From the NCBI GenBank assembly GCA_016234685.1, contig JACRAT010000003.1:18617-82616 (forward strand): a stretch of 64,000 nt of DNA, in the 5' to 3' direction. Position 1 is the stretch's first letter; each line of letters begins with the position of its first letter. This document shows positions 55,637-63,122 of this stretch, one piece after another. Under the pieces are notes generated by a model. The model was given only the letters and a program-made list of their open reading frames with translations. It did no database searches and was not told the DNA's origin. This DNA is from Nitrosomonadales bacterium. GTDB lineage: Bacteria; Pseudomonadota; Gammaproteobacteria; Burkholderiales; Gallionellaceae. The position numbers and the translations under genes are program-made.

Positions 55637-55856
55637 TAAGCCTAGAGAGCTTTTAGTCTGCTTTCCGCGAAGCTCACTGAGCGAAAAGCGGGGCTTCGAT
55701 GAATTACACGCCAGACGTCGCGACGCTCCAGCCTACCCTGGCTGATATTCCTCTCCCTCGACTGGGGTATTGCTTTGCGTGACCTAGCAAGGTAATTTGC
55801 TGGTCGTTAGACGATACATCATTTGTTGTTACCGATAACTCTGGAGGAGATTGGGA

Positions 55857-56342
55857 ATGAGCGAAGTTGCAGATTACAAGCTGGTTCGTAACTCTTCGGT
55901 GGGGGCCGAACTCACCGAAGAGAAGGCAAAGATACTGGCTGCCAAGCTGGGGGTGCGGCAGTTGCAGGATGGGGAGTTGCTCATCAAGGAGGGAGAGGCC
56001 GACCAGACCTTGTTCCTTCTCGCTACCGGCACGGTCACCGTTACCAGCAAAGATGCCGATGGGGTGGATCAGCACGTTTACACAATGAAGGAAGGGGAGT
56101 GCGCCGGTACTCGCGCTTTCGTCGAGCAGTCGCCGCGCAAGGCGACGCTACGCGCGGTTGGGGAGACCACGGTGTATACGTTGACTCCTAGGGACTTTGA
56201 GGCTTTGCTGGATGAGAATCCTCGGTTGGCTTATTTGGTGATGCGTGCGCTGTTCCGAGTCACTCACGCGAACTTGGCGCGGATGAATCAAGAGAGTCGG
56301 GAGCTGACAAACTACATAACCAAGACCCAAGGACGCTATTGA
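55857..56342 (+). CDS. Single-domain cyclic-nucleotide-binding-like protein
   Basis: A protein of 161 residues consisting of one CNB beta-barrel: LQDGELLIKEGEADQTLFLL, TGTVTVTSKDADG, then a phosphate-binding-cassette region EGECAGTRAFVEQSPRKATLRA, followed by a C-helix. There is no DNA-binding domain, so it is not a Crp-type regulator by itself. The cassette has E-x-x-G-x-R-A rather than the cAMP-type RSA, so ligand binding is uncertain. GGAGGAG precedes the ATG by 7 nt. A terminator follows. Confidence 0.8.
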   Translation: MSEVADYKLVRNSSVGAELTEEKAKILAAKLGVRQLQDGELLIKEGEADQTLFLLATGTVTVTSKDADGVDQHVYTMKEGECAGTRAFVEQSPRKATLRAVGETTVYTLTPRDFEALLDENPRLAYLVMRALFRVTHANLARMNQESRELTNYITKTQGRY

Positions 56343-56355
56343 AGCGGGGCTTATC

Positions 56356-56383
56356 CCGCCTAATCCATAGGCGGAATTCTTTT
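56356..56383 (+). terminator. Rho-independent terminator
   Basis: CCGCCT, loop AATCCAT, AGGCGG, then AATTCTTTT, 14 bp after the stop of the CNB-domain gene. Confidence 0.65.
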
Positions 56384-56390
56384 CCAGCCG

Positions 56391-56426
56391 CCCCTTCGAC
56401 AAGGTACTCCTGAGCTAGTCGAGGGG
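56391..56426. repeat. Dispersed-repeat-like inverted sequence (CCCCTTCGAC...GTCGAGGGG)
   Basis: Nine-base arms pair around 18 nt that contain CTCCTGAG; CTCAGG follows. It belongs to the same TTCGACAAG/CTCAGG type as the fragment in mod at 1846-1870. It lies in the gap before the cupin gene. Confidence 0.6.
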
Positions 56427-56492
56427 CTCAGGCGGAGCCCGATCCAAAGCCTCATGGGGCGAGTGGTTTGAATAAATCAGTGTTTCCCTAAA

Positions 56493-56987
56493 ATGCCCCT
56501 GAACCCAAGAGCCCATACCCTGATTGCCGACCTTGACTTGAAGCCGCACCCTGAAGGCGGCTACTACCGGGAGATTTTTCGCTCGGTGACCAAGGTGCGA
56601 CCGGATGATCACCGGGCTGAGCGCAGCGCGCTGACGGCTATCTACTTCCTGTTGGTGACGGGGCAGCATAGCGGTTGGCATCAGGTGCAGTCCGATGAGA
56701 TTTGGAGTCATCTGGAAGGCGATGCGCTGGAACTGTTGTGCTTCGATGCAGGCAGCGCGGATGCCAGCACGATAGAGTTAGGCCGATTTTCTGCTGGCGG
56801 TGCGGTTCCCATACACGTCGTTCCGGCGGGTATGTGGCAGGCGGCGCGTCCCTTGGGTGAGTACGCTTTGCTAGGGTGCTATGTCGGGCCGGGCTTTGAT
56901 TTCAGCGATTTCAGTATGGCGTCGGACGATGCCGAGATGTGTCGTATCCTCACGCAGCAGGGCGAATCATTCGCAGCTTACTTGTGA
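56493..56987 (+). CDS. Cupin family protein (DUF985 type)
   Basis: A protein of 164 residues. The family start ADLDLKPHPEGGYYREIFRS is seen, then TAIYFLLVTGQHSGWHQVQSDE without the last two residues (metal-binding His), a cupin core, and GCYVGPGFDFSDF. The biochemical role of the family is unknown; sugar-binding jelly-roll proteins are its nearest relatives. The start ATG lacks a clear ribosome site. The ferritin-like gene follows 28 bp after its stop. Confidence 0.82.
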   Translation: MPLNPRAHTLIADLDLKPHPEGGYYREIFRSVTKVRPDDHRAERSALTAIYFLLVTGQHSGWHQVQSDEIWSHLEGDALELLCFDAGSADASTIELGRFSAGGAVPIHVVPAGMWQAARPLGEYALLGCYVGPGFDFSDFSMASDDAEMCRILTQQGESFAAYL

Positions 56988-57015
56988 TGCCGCTTTGCTA
57001 GACAAGATCATTTCG

Positions 57016-57837
57016 ATGCCGCCTGACATATCGCCTCCTACCGAGTTAAGACGGGCCGCGCTGCACTGGCTGCATGAGTGCGATGCCGTGCAGAAGGCGG
57101 CGGGCGCGCGCCGCTTGGCCCAGGATCGGGCGGCGGGGGCGCTGGAACTGGATGCCGCTGCGGCATTGAGCGCGACGTTGCCCATCCCCGGCCATCCGGC
57201 CAGACCTGAGCTGGTTTCTCCTCTCACTGTAAAACGCCGTGCGATGAACACGCTGGAAGGTCGTGCCGCGATGATCCATGCGCTGGTGCATATCGAATTC
57301 AATGCGATCAATCTGGCCTTGGATGCGCTGTGGCGCTTCCCGAACATGCCGTGCGAGTATTACGCCGACTGGCTGCAAGTGGCCGATGAGGAAGCGTTGC
57401 ACTTCACGCTGCTGTCCGAACATTTACAGGCGCAGGGCTATGTCTACGGCGACTTCCCCGCGCACAACGGGCTATGGGATATGGCGGTGCGGACGCAGCA
57501 AGATGTGCTGGCGCGCATGGCTGTGCTGCCTAGGACGATGGAAGCGCGCGGGCTGGATGTGACGCCGGGCACGCGCGCCAAACTGGTGCAGGCGGGCGAT
57601 ACGACGGTTGCGCCGATTCTGGACATCATCCTGCGCGACGAGATCGGCCATGTCGCCATCGGCAATCGCTGGTTCAACTATCTGTGCGCACAGCGCGGGC
57701 TGGAGCCGGTCGCTACCTATGCCGATCTGCTCACCGAGTATTACGCATCGCCACTGCGTGGCCCGTTCAATCTTGAGGCGCGCCGTGCGGCAGGATTCAG
57801 TGAGCAGGAGTTGGCTAGACTAGAGTCGGGATCATGA
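57016..57837 (+). CDS. Ferritin-like protein, DUF455 family
   Basis: A protein of 273 residues. The four-helix ferritin-like pattern of metal ligands is visible: MIHALVHIEFNAINLALDAL (E and H), DEEALHFTLLSEHL (E..H), and RDEIGHVAIGNRWFNYL (E..H). This predicts a di-iron or similar centre. The family has no firm function; it resembles tRNA-hydroxylase-type ferritin folds. ATG 57016 begins the family N-terminus; the frame continues upstream into the cupin gene but is rejected there. Confidence 0.82.
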   Translation: MPPDISPPTELRRAALHWLHECDAVQKAAGARRLAQDRAAGALELDAAAALSATLPIPGHPARPELVSPLTVKRRAMNTLEGRAAMIHALVHIEFNAINLALDALWRFPNMPCEYYADWLQVADEEALHFTLLSEHLQAQGYVYGDFPAHNGLWDMAVRTQQDVLARMAVLPRTMEARGLDVTPGTRAKLVQAGDTTVAPILDIILRDEIGHVAIGNRWFNYLCAQRGLEPVATYADLLTEYYASPLRGPFNLEARRAAGFSEQELARLESGS

Positions 57838-57905
57838 CGCGCCGGCCTAACCTGTAGACTATGGTAGGACACATTCCATTTTGAACATTCACGCTACAAA
57901 CTTTC

Positions 57906-58589
57906 ATGCATAAAAAGACTTGGCTCAGTTGGAGCAGCGGCAAAGACAGCGCTTGGGCACTGCATGTGATGCGCTTATCCGACGAATACGAGGTGAGCGG
58001 ACTGTTCACCACCATTAATTCGGCATTCGAACGCGTCGCCATGCACGCAGTGCGTGTCGAGTTACTACGCCAGCAAGCGCGGGCGGTCGGCCTGCCTTTG
58101 TATCTGATCGAGATTCCCTATCCTTGCTCCCATGAGCAATACGCCGCCGTGATGGCGGACTTTGTGGCGCGCGCCCGCAACGAGGGTGTGCAATGCATGG
58201 CTTTTGGCGACCTTTATCTGGAAGATGTGCGCCGCTACCGTGAGGAGCGTATGCAAGATACCGGTATCACGCCGGTGTTCCCGTTGTGGGGTAAGCCGAC
58301 GCGTGCCTTGCTGGAGGAAATGCTGGCGGGAGGGTTGCGCGCCTGCCTCACTTGCATCGATCCCAAAGTGTTGCCCGTAGCATTTGCCGGGAAAGAGTTG
58401 ACTGCCGAGTTGTTGGCAAATATGCCGCCCGACATCGATCCGTGCGGTGAGAACGGCGAGTTCCATAGTTTCGTTTTCGATGGGCCGATGTTCACAGCGC
58501 CGCTCGCTATCGAGATGGGCGATGTGGTGGAACGCGATGGCTTTGTATTCGCCGATTGTTGGATGAAGAACAACGGCGGCCTAGCGTAG
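57906..58589 (+). CDS. PP-loop ATPase, Dph6/adenine nucleotide alpha-hydrolase-like
   Basis: A protein of 227 residues. The PP-loop SSGKDS is at 10-15. Also seen are LFTTINSAFERVAMHAVR, FGDLYLEDVRRYRE and the C-terminal DIDPCGENGEFHSFVFDGP, hallmarks of the ATP-dependent Dph6-like group (diphthamide synthase homologues). Bacteria lack diphthamide, so the substrate is unknown. There are CxxC residues (CLTC) in the middle. A standalone gene 68 bp after the ferritin-like one. Confidence 0.82.
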   Translation: MHKKTWLSWSSGKDSAWALHVMRLSDEYEVSGLFTTINSAFERVAMHAVRVELLRQQARAVGLPLYLIEIPYPCSHEQYAAVMADFVARARNEGVQCMAFGDLYLEDVRRYREERMQDTGITPVFPLWGKPTRALLEEMLAGGLRACLTCIDPKVLPVAFAGKELTAELLANMPPDIDPCGENGEFHSFVFDGPMFTAPLAIEMGDVVERDGFVFADCWMKNNGGLA

Positions 58590-58704
58590 CGGTCAATGCG
58601 ATGGTCTGATACCGCTGCCTGACAAGCCGCACAAGACGGGTGGCAGGGCATCGCTGATAGAATGCGAGGACTTTTATCTCCGCCCTAAATGGGTGACCTT
58701 GTCG

Positions 58705-60198
58705 ATGGCAACTCTGGAAAACCTACAACCGAGCGTGGTCTGGGCGCACTTCGCCAGACTGTGCTCGATACCGCGTCCCTCGCTGCATGAGTCGGCGCTG
58801 AAACAAAATCTCACCGAATGGGCACAGGTGCGCGGCATCGAGGCACGTGAAGATGCGGCGGGCAACCTGATCCTGAGCAAGCCTGCCAGCCCCGGCTGCG
58901 AAAGCCGCCCCGGCGTCATTCTGCAAGGCCATCTCGACATGGTGTGTCAGGCCAACGCGGGGACACAGCATGATTTTGAGCGCGATGCGATCCGTACCGT
59001 GGTGCGCGATGGCTGGCTGATCGCGGAGGACACCACGCTGGGCGCGGACAACGGCATCGGCGTGGCGCTCGCACTGGCCGCGCTGGAGGTGCCGGGTTTG
59101 ATCCACCCGCCACTGGAAGTGCTACTCACCGTCAATGAGGAATCCGGCATGGACGGCGCGCGTGGCCTGCTGCCCGGCACTTTGCCCGGCACTTTGCCCG
59201 GCACTTTGCGCGGCAAGACGCTCATCAACCTCGATACCGAGGAGTGGGGGCATTTCTATCTGGGCTGCGCGGGCGGAGTGGATGTGGAGGTACGAAATGC
59301 CGTAGAGGCGACGCTGAACGGTGTTCCGCCGGATTACGCCCTGTTGCGTCTGGAGGTGTCTGGCTTGCGCGGTGGCCATTCCGGCATCGACATCCACCTT
59401 GGGCGCGGCAATGCCATCAAATTGCTGGCGGAGGCACTGCTCGATCTGTGCGCACGCAACGATGTGCGTTTGATCGAGATGAGCGGCGGTTCGGCGCGCA
59501 ACGCCATTCCGCGCGAGGCGTTCGCCATCTGCGCCGTGCCTGCCGAGGCCATCTCGGGCATCGAGGAGTGGGCTGCGCTTCGGCTGGCTGCTTGGCGCGA
59601 ACATTTTGCCGAAGCGGATGCGAAGCTGGCGTTTTCCGTCCAACGCCAGCTCGCAACGGATGGCACCTGCTCTCTGAATCAAAATGAGCGAGATCGTGTG
59701 CTGGGTTTTCTCACTGGGTCTACCAACGGCGTGACTCGCGTCAGCGAGGATTTCTCCGGCGTGACCGACACCTCGGCCAACCTCGGCGTGCTCGCGCTGG
59801 TGCAAGGTGGACTCAAGGCGACGTTCAAGGTGCGCTCTTTGCACGACGCACGCGCGGATGCGCTGGCCGATGCGCTGATCGGACATGCCCAAGCCTCGGG
59901 ATTGTCAGCATGGAAAGACGGCGCGTATCCCGGCTGGACACCGGATCCGGCCTCTGACCTGCTGGCGCTATGCCAACAGGTCTACGCCGCAGAGTTCGGG
60001 CAAACCGCCAGCTTGCAAGTGATCCATGCCGGCCTCGAATGCGGCCTGCTCGCTGCCAGCCATCCGCACCTCGACATAATCTCCTTTGGCCCAGACATAT
60101 GCGGCGCACATGCGCCGGGCGAACGGGTCGAGATCGAATCGGTAGGGCGCTGCTGGACGTTGCTTAAAGCCGTGCTTAAAGCGCAAGCATTAGAATAG
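58705..60198 (+). CDS. pepD: Aminoacyl-histidine dipeptidase (cytosol non-specific dipeptidase)
   Basis: A zinc peptidase of the M20 family, 497 residues. Metal ligands and catalytic residues lie in LQGHLDMVCQ, LGADNGIGVA, TVNEESGMDGARGL and NLDTEEWG; SGLRGGHSGIDIHLGRGNA starts the lid domain. It cleaves Xaa-His and other dipeptides. ATG 58705 is chosen; GTG 58693 is an alternative. An exact 12-bp tandem triplication adds LPGT units between ARGL and RGKTLINLDTEE. Confidence 0.92.
   Translation: MATLENLQPSVVWAHFARLCSIPRPSLHESALKQNLTEWAQVRGIEAREDAAGNLILSKPASPGCESRPGVILQGHLDMVCQANAGTQHDFERDAIRTVVRDGWLIAEDTTLGADNGIGVALALAALEVPGLIHPPLEVLLTVNEESGMDGARGLLPGTLPGTLPGTLRGKTLINLDTEEWGHFYLGCAGGVDVEVRNAVEATLNGVPPDYALLRLEVSGLRGGHSGIDIHLGRGNAIKLLAEALLDLCARNDVRLIEMSGGSARNAIPREAFAICAVPAEAISGIEEWAALRLAAWREHFAEADAKLAFSVQRQLATDGTCSLNQNERDRVLGFLTGSTNGVTRVSEDFSGVTDTSANLGVLALVQGGLKATFKVRSLHDARADALADALIGHAQASGLSAWKDGAYPGWTPDPASDLLALCQQVYAAEFGQTASLQVIHAGLECGLLAASHPHLDIISFGPDICGAHAPGERVEIESVGRCWTLLKAVLKAQALE
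59170..59205 (+). repeat. 12-bp tandem repeat (3 copies) in pepD
   Basis: Units (C/T)TGCCCGGCACT repeat three times in frame, encoding LPGT-LPGT-LPGT. A fourth, diverged unit TTGCGCGGCAAG follows. The units differ only at the first base, which suggests recent slippage or duplication. Confidence 0.85.
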
Positions 60199-60237
60199 AT
60201 ATATCTTGTATCTAGCTGTTATTTAAGGAATGTAATA

Positions 60238-60459
60238 ATGAAATTATTGCTGTACGGAACCAGCTTCTGCCATCTGTGCGAAGATGCCGAAGCGATCTTG
60301 CAAGCCATCGGCGTGACCGCCGAGTATCTGGACATTGCCGAGGATGATGCACTGATGGAGCCCTACGGCGTACGTATCCCGGTGTTGCGGCGGATGGATA
60401 ATGGCGCAGAACTCGGCTGGCCGTTCGATGCGGCAGCGGTTCAGCGATTCTTGGCTTGA
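60238..60459 (+). CDS. Glutaredoxin family protein (short)
   Basis: A protein of 73 residues with the redox motif FCHLC (Cys11, Cys14), a thioredoxin-fold pattern and the cis-Pro motif RIPVLRR. It fits the short glutaredoxin-like (DUF836) family, with no fused domain. TAAGGA is 8 nt before the ATG. It is the last clearly chromosomal gene before the accessory region. Confidence 0.85.
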   Translation: MKLLLYGTSFCHLCEDAEAILQAIGVTAEYLDIAEDDALMEPYGVRIPVLRRMDNGAELGWPFDAAAVQRFLA

Positions 60460-60575
60460 CCCTGCGATAGGCACGCAGCCGAGACGATGGGCGTTTCCCA
60501 TCAACCGTATTTTCGGGAGGAGATCGTGTGTTGGTGCGCGTTTAAAACTACCCAGTGTTGAGTTGCATCCAAAAC

Positions 60576-61464
60576 TGACCTTCCCCCGGTTTTTCGTCTT
60601 CCAAGAGGCGGGTTTCATGCTACCAGTTTTTCCTGTTGTTGATCTTTGAGCCAGTCATCCAGATATTGCTGCGGTGACTTGTAGCCCAGTGTCGAGTGTA
60701 GCCCTTTCCGGTTGTAAAACACCTCAATATATTCAAACGCCATCGCCTTCATCTCATCCCGCGTCTCGAAGCGTTCACCATACACCCGCTCGTTCTTGAA
60801 GCTGCCGAACCAGCTCTCGCTCGGTGCGTTGCCCCCTAAAGGGTAGGCTTCGCACTCCCAGCAGTTGCCCTTGCGGCTCATCGAGCAGTCCATGCCATAT
60901 TCCTTCAGCTTGTCTTGGAATGCGTGGCTGGCGTATTGGCTGCCGCGATCCGAGTGGTGTATCAGTCCTGCGGTCGGCTTGCGGCGGAACCACGCCATCG
61001 TCAGCGCGTCGGCCACGATGTCTGCCGTCATGCGCGGCTTCAATGACCATCCGTCCACAGATAGGTGTGTCGGATGTCCAGACCTGATCGGGCGCGCTGG
61101 GCGTGAAGTTTCGATCCAGCAGGTTCGGCGCAATCGGCAGGTTGTGCTTCGAGTCGGTCGTGACCTTGAAGCGCCGCTTGTGTTTGGCTCGGATGTCGTT
61201 CTCCTGCATCAGGCGTCCAACCCGTTCCTTGCTGGCCGGAAATCCGCGCAGCCGAAGCTCCCTGACCATGCGCGGACTGCCGTATGCGCCCTTGAATTCC
61301 ACATGAATGGCTTGAATCAGCGCCAGCATCTGCGCATCCGTCAGACGTTTCCGTTGCGGTCTGCCTCCTCTCTTCCATGACCGATATCTTCTTCATCGTC
61401 TTCCTTTCAAAAGTAACGTTAATTCTACGTCACCCGTGGAAGACTATTTTTCGGGGGAAGGTCA
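60576..61464 (-). mobile_element. Degenerate IS3-family insertion sequence with both terminal inverted repeats
   Basis: Both ends carry TGACCTTCCCCCG and, further in, GTCTTCCA: left from 60576, right (as reverse complement) to 61464. The 889 bp between them are shorter than a normal IS3 element (about 1.2-1.3 kb). It encodes only a broken transposase on the minus strand. The flanking 3 bp (AAC and GAA) do not match as a target duplication. It lies between the chromosomal glutaredoxin gene and the small-gene operon next to dif. Confidence 0.85.
60615..61396 (-). pseudogene. IS3-family transposase, OrfA/OrfB remnant
   Basis: OrfB pieces are clear: FKGAYGSPRMVRELRLRGFP and HKRRFKVTTDSKHNLPIAPN (HTH and linker), LIHHSDRGSQYASHAF (second catalytic Asp region) and VFYNRKGLHSTLGYKSPQQY. 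Damage: OrfA is reduced to a few codons (MKKI); one base is lost near 61070 at DQVWTSD-TYLWTD; the stretch between WTD and GWSLKPRM, which holds part of the rve core, is deleted; and about 26 bp are inserted at NCWE/NAPSESW next to the catalytic Glu. The transposase cannot be active. Confidence 0.9.
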
Positions 61465-61519
61465 GAACGCCAAAGAGCTATTACTGGAATGCAAAGTGCG
61501 ATTGTAGGTGTAACCTGTT

Positions 61520-62023
61520 TCATTTCAAACCTCCTATGCGTAGAGATTGGCCCACCGTGGGCCGGGATTCGTCTTCAAGCTGCTTCCTGCGGTCGGGGAA
61601 GGGCAGAACCGTGGAAACGGGCGTGGGCTGACTCCTACGGGCGGACGCTTGACGCCATAGGCGGGCCTGAGCGAAGACGTACTGGATTTGCTCAAGACTC
61701 ACAGCGTCGTAGCTAAAGCCAGTCGGCGCGATAAGCAGACTTCCGCGAACTGTCCAGCCTTCCCAGTCCGAACCGGGGAGGGCGTAACCGCTCAGAATCC
61801 GCAACATGCGAAACGCCATCCACGGAATGCGCGCTCCGCCCGTTTCCCAGTTCTGGATAGTGCGTGAGGTCACGTCCAATGCTTGGGCAGCCTCTAAACG
61901 GCTCATACAGGCCTCCTTGCGGATGTCCTGAAATGCCAGAGGCTCTATCCAGCGGCGATGCATGGCGGTTTCCCGCCGCGAGCGTTTGGCGCGTTCTGCT
62001 GGAGTCAATTTGCGGCGAGTCAT
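61520..62023 (-). CDS. VC1465/XafT-like phage HTH protein (possible Xer activation factor)
   Basis: A protein of 167 residues. A basic N-terminus (TRRKLTPAERAKRSRRE) leads to a helix-turn-helix (SRLEAAQALDVTSRTIQNWETG), then IPWMAFRMLRILSGYALPGSDWEGW and an LLIAPTG segment, a pattern I associate with the DUF3653/VC1465 family. Members in filamentous phages such as TLC-phi stimulate XerD so that the phage can integrate at dif. The last 50 residues are unassigned. GGGAGG lies 5 nt before the ATG. A palindrome just upstream may be its operator. It is 1.1 kb from a dif site, which fits the role. The family call comes from memory and needs a profile search. Confidence 0.6.
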   Translation of the reverse strand: MTRRKLTPAERAKRSRRETAMHRRWIEPLAFQDIRKEACMSRLEAAQALDVTSRTIQNWETGGARIPWMAFRMLRILSGYALPGSDWEGWTVRGSLLIAPTGFSYDAVSLEQIQYVFAQARLWRQASARRSQPTPVSTVLPFPDRRKQLEDESRPTVGQSLRIGGLK

Positions 62024-62093
62024 AGTGGCCTCCCAATAGGCAGGTAAAGCAGTGAAATCGGTTTCATTTTTTGCGTCCTTTTTTGTCGAATTT

Positions 62094-62108
62094 GTCTCAA
62101 ATTGAGAC
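62094..62108 (-). promoter_or_regulatory. Operator-like palindrome upstream of the VC1465-like gene
   Basis: GTCTCAA-A-TTGAGAC, perfect 7-bp arms around one base, 71 bp before the ATG. The size suits a HTH dimer. Autoregulation is inferred. Confidence 0.45.
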
Positions 62109-62110
62109 TG

Positions 62111-62135
62111 AACGGCTACGTGTTACTTAGCCGTT
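62111..62135. repeat. Hairpin overlapping the end of the 74-aa ORF
   Basis: AACGGCTA and TAGCCGTT pair around 9 nt. The stop codon of the upstream minus-strand ORF lies at its edge. No T-run follows on the minus strand, so it is at best a weak terminator between the first three genes and the VC1465-like gene. Confidence 0.4.
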
Positions 62136-62358
62136 AGCCGCGACCTCCGCCGTGCTCATCCTTGCGCGCGGCTTCGGTCGTGCGGCTACTAGCTGAACGA
62201 CAAAAACGGACGCGAAGAGCCGCAAGCAGCCTATGGAAAATTCCCTCCCGGCGTTGGCGTATGAAGCGCCCACCGGGAGGGTTTTCCCACAGGCTGAGAG
62301 CGGTCAGGCAGGACGCAACGGAAACCACCCCGCAAACCAAGTGCAAACGAGTTGTCAT
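62134..62358 (-). CDS. Small hypothetical protein (phage-type operon)
   Basis: A protein of 74 residues of unknown family. A hydrophobic N-terminus (LHLVCGVVSVASCLTALSL) may be a membrane helix or signal, followed by an Arg-rich tail. The ATG overlaps the stop of the HTH gene (ATGA), which supports real translation. However, its middle contains a long inverted repeat (62227-62296), so the DNA may have been selected for structure rather than protein. Confidence 0.45.
   Translation of the reverse strand: MTTRLHLVCGVVSVASCLTALSLWENPPGGRFIRQRREGIFHRLLAALRVRFCRSASSRTTEAARKDEHGGGRG
62227..62296. repeat. Long imperfect inverted repeat (70 bp)
   Basis: The left arm starts CAGCCTATGG and ends CCCTCCCGG. 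The right arm starts CCGGGAGGG and ends CACAGGCTG. They pair over some 24 bp with few mismatches. Inside the loop, TGGCG and CGCCCA can pair too. Such rods on single-stranded DNA serve as origins, packaging signals or folded attachment sites in filamentous phages; which applies here is unknown. Confidence 0.7.
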
Positions 62359-62546
62359 AGCAGCCTCCCGGTAAGCAACCTTGCGGGCGGGTAAATCGTC
62401 CATTTTTTGGTTAAGGGGTGTTTGCGCGCGCCGATGATGCGACCGGCGCGGGCGTACTTCAGGAGCTGATTCTCTGAAACCCCGGTTTGAACGGAGAACG
62501 CGGCAAGCGTGATGCCTGCGTGCTGCTGGTGCAGTCTGTCAGACAT
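62355..62546 (-). CDS. Small HTH (excisionase/MerR-like) DNA-binding protein
   Basis: A protein of 63 residues. LAAFSVQTGVSENQLLKYAR followed by AGRIIGARKHPLTKKW is the winged helix-turn-helix pattern of excisionase-like and HTH_17 proteins. GGAGG lies 5 nt before the ATG at 62546. It overlaps both neighbours (8 bp upstream, 4 bp downstream), a phage-like packing. A role as excision or repression factor is inferred. Confidence 0.65.
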   Translation of the reverse strand: MSDRLHQQHAGITLAAFSVQTGVSENQLLKYARAGRIIGARKHPLTKKWTIYPPARLLTGRLL

Positions 62547-62871
62547 GGAGACCTCCCAGCGAGTGAGAAGCGTCAATCAGCAGACGCTGGATGTCCAAGA
62601 CGTCTTCGATGGCTTCCTCCAGTTCCGGGATGCACTCGGGGTCAAGGTATTGCGGGTCGCGTTGGATGCTCTCGATATGGTCGGAAAGTATCCAGCTGAG
62701 CAGCTTGAGCTGCTCAACTGTCAGCGAAACCGCAACCGCTGGAAGCACATCGCCAGCAGCCTCCGCTCTGCGCGCCAGCGCGCAACCGCAGAGGCTCAGA
62801 CTTGCATCGAGGCTGCTGGCCAGCGGATGGCCAACGAGGGAAATGGCTGGGGACTGGTCGAAATCAAGCAT
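62539..62871 (-). CDS. Hypothetical protein, first gene of the dif-proximal operon
   Basis: A protein of 110 residues of unknown family. The C-terminal half is acidic and helical (DPECIPELEEAIEDVLDIQR), and the middle has a Cys/Ala-rich stretch. The ATG at 62871 has GGGAGG 6 nt upstream on the minus strand, which decides against the longer frame. The gene is read away from dif and overlaps the HTH gene. Confidence 0.55.
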   Translation of the reverse strand: MLDFDQSPAISLVGHPLASSLDASLSLCGCALARRAEAAGDVLPAVAVSLTVEQLKLLSWILSDHIESIQRDPQYLDPECIPELEEAIEDVLDIQRLLIDASHSLGGLHV

Positions 62872-62977
62872 GACGACCTCCCGCAATGGCGAAAAATCCC
62901 GAAGTAGGAACAGTTTGACCTAAAAGGGCAAAAAGCACCTTGCTTGGAAGCCAATAACGGCGCGGGTTTCGGGGCGG

Positions 62978-63025
62978 TGTCACCCCGGGGTGACAAAGTC
63001 CGGGTATTACATACGTACCCGGACT
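62978..63025. repeat. Two adjacent palindromes, possible replication or control region
   Basis: First, TGTCACCCC is followed by its exact reverse complement (62978-62995). One base later, AGTCCGGGTA and TACCCGGACT (62997-63025) pair around TTACATACG. They lie in the 380-bp gene-free gap (62872-63251) upstream of the minus-strand operon and 28-75 bp before the dif-like site. Otherwise the gap shows only the two dif-type sites. Confidence 0.7.
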
Positions 63026-63052
63026 CATAACGAGCCGAATCTGGCGGGTGCA

Positions 63053-63080
63053 GATTCCCATAATGGAGGTAATGTAAACC
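63053..63080 (+). promoter_or_regulatory. Degenerate dif-like (Xer att) site
   Basis: The XerC-type arm GATTCCCATAA matches the nearby dif arm at 9 of 11 positions. The centre is TGGAGG. The XerD-type arm TAATGTAAACC matches at 7 of 11. Same orientation as dif, 42 bp upstream. It is likely an attachment-site half of an Xer-using element. Confidence 0.5.
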
Positions 63081-63122
63081 CCGAAACCATTCCGCGAACT
63101 ATTCCGCTCTAGGCATGGCGAG

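Noticed and set aside
60460..60575. Second end of the dif-proximal element before the IS
   Set aside because: I found no dif-like sequence there, only a GATGGG/CCCATC hairpin at 60486-60502.
60573..61467. Target-site duplication of the IS3 element
   Set aside because: Flanking triplets AAC and GAA differ, so no duplication is claimed.
62509..62907. Plus-strand ORF opposite the small-gene operon
   Set aside because: The minus-strand frames have ribosome sites and overlapping starts; the plus frame has neither.
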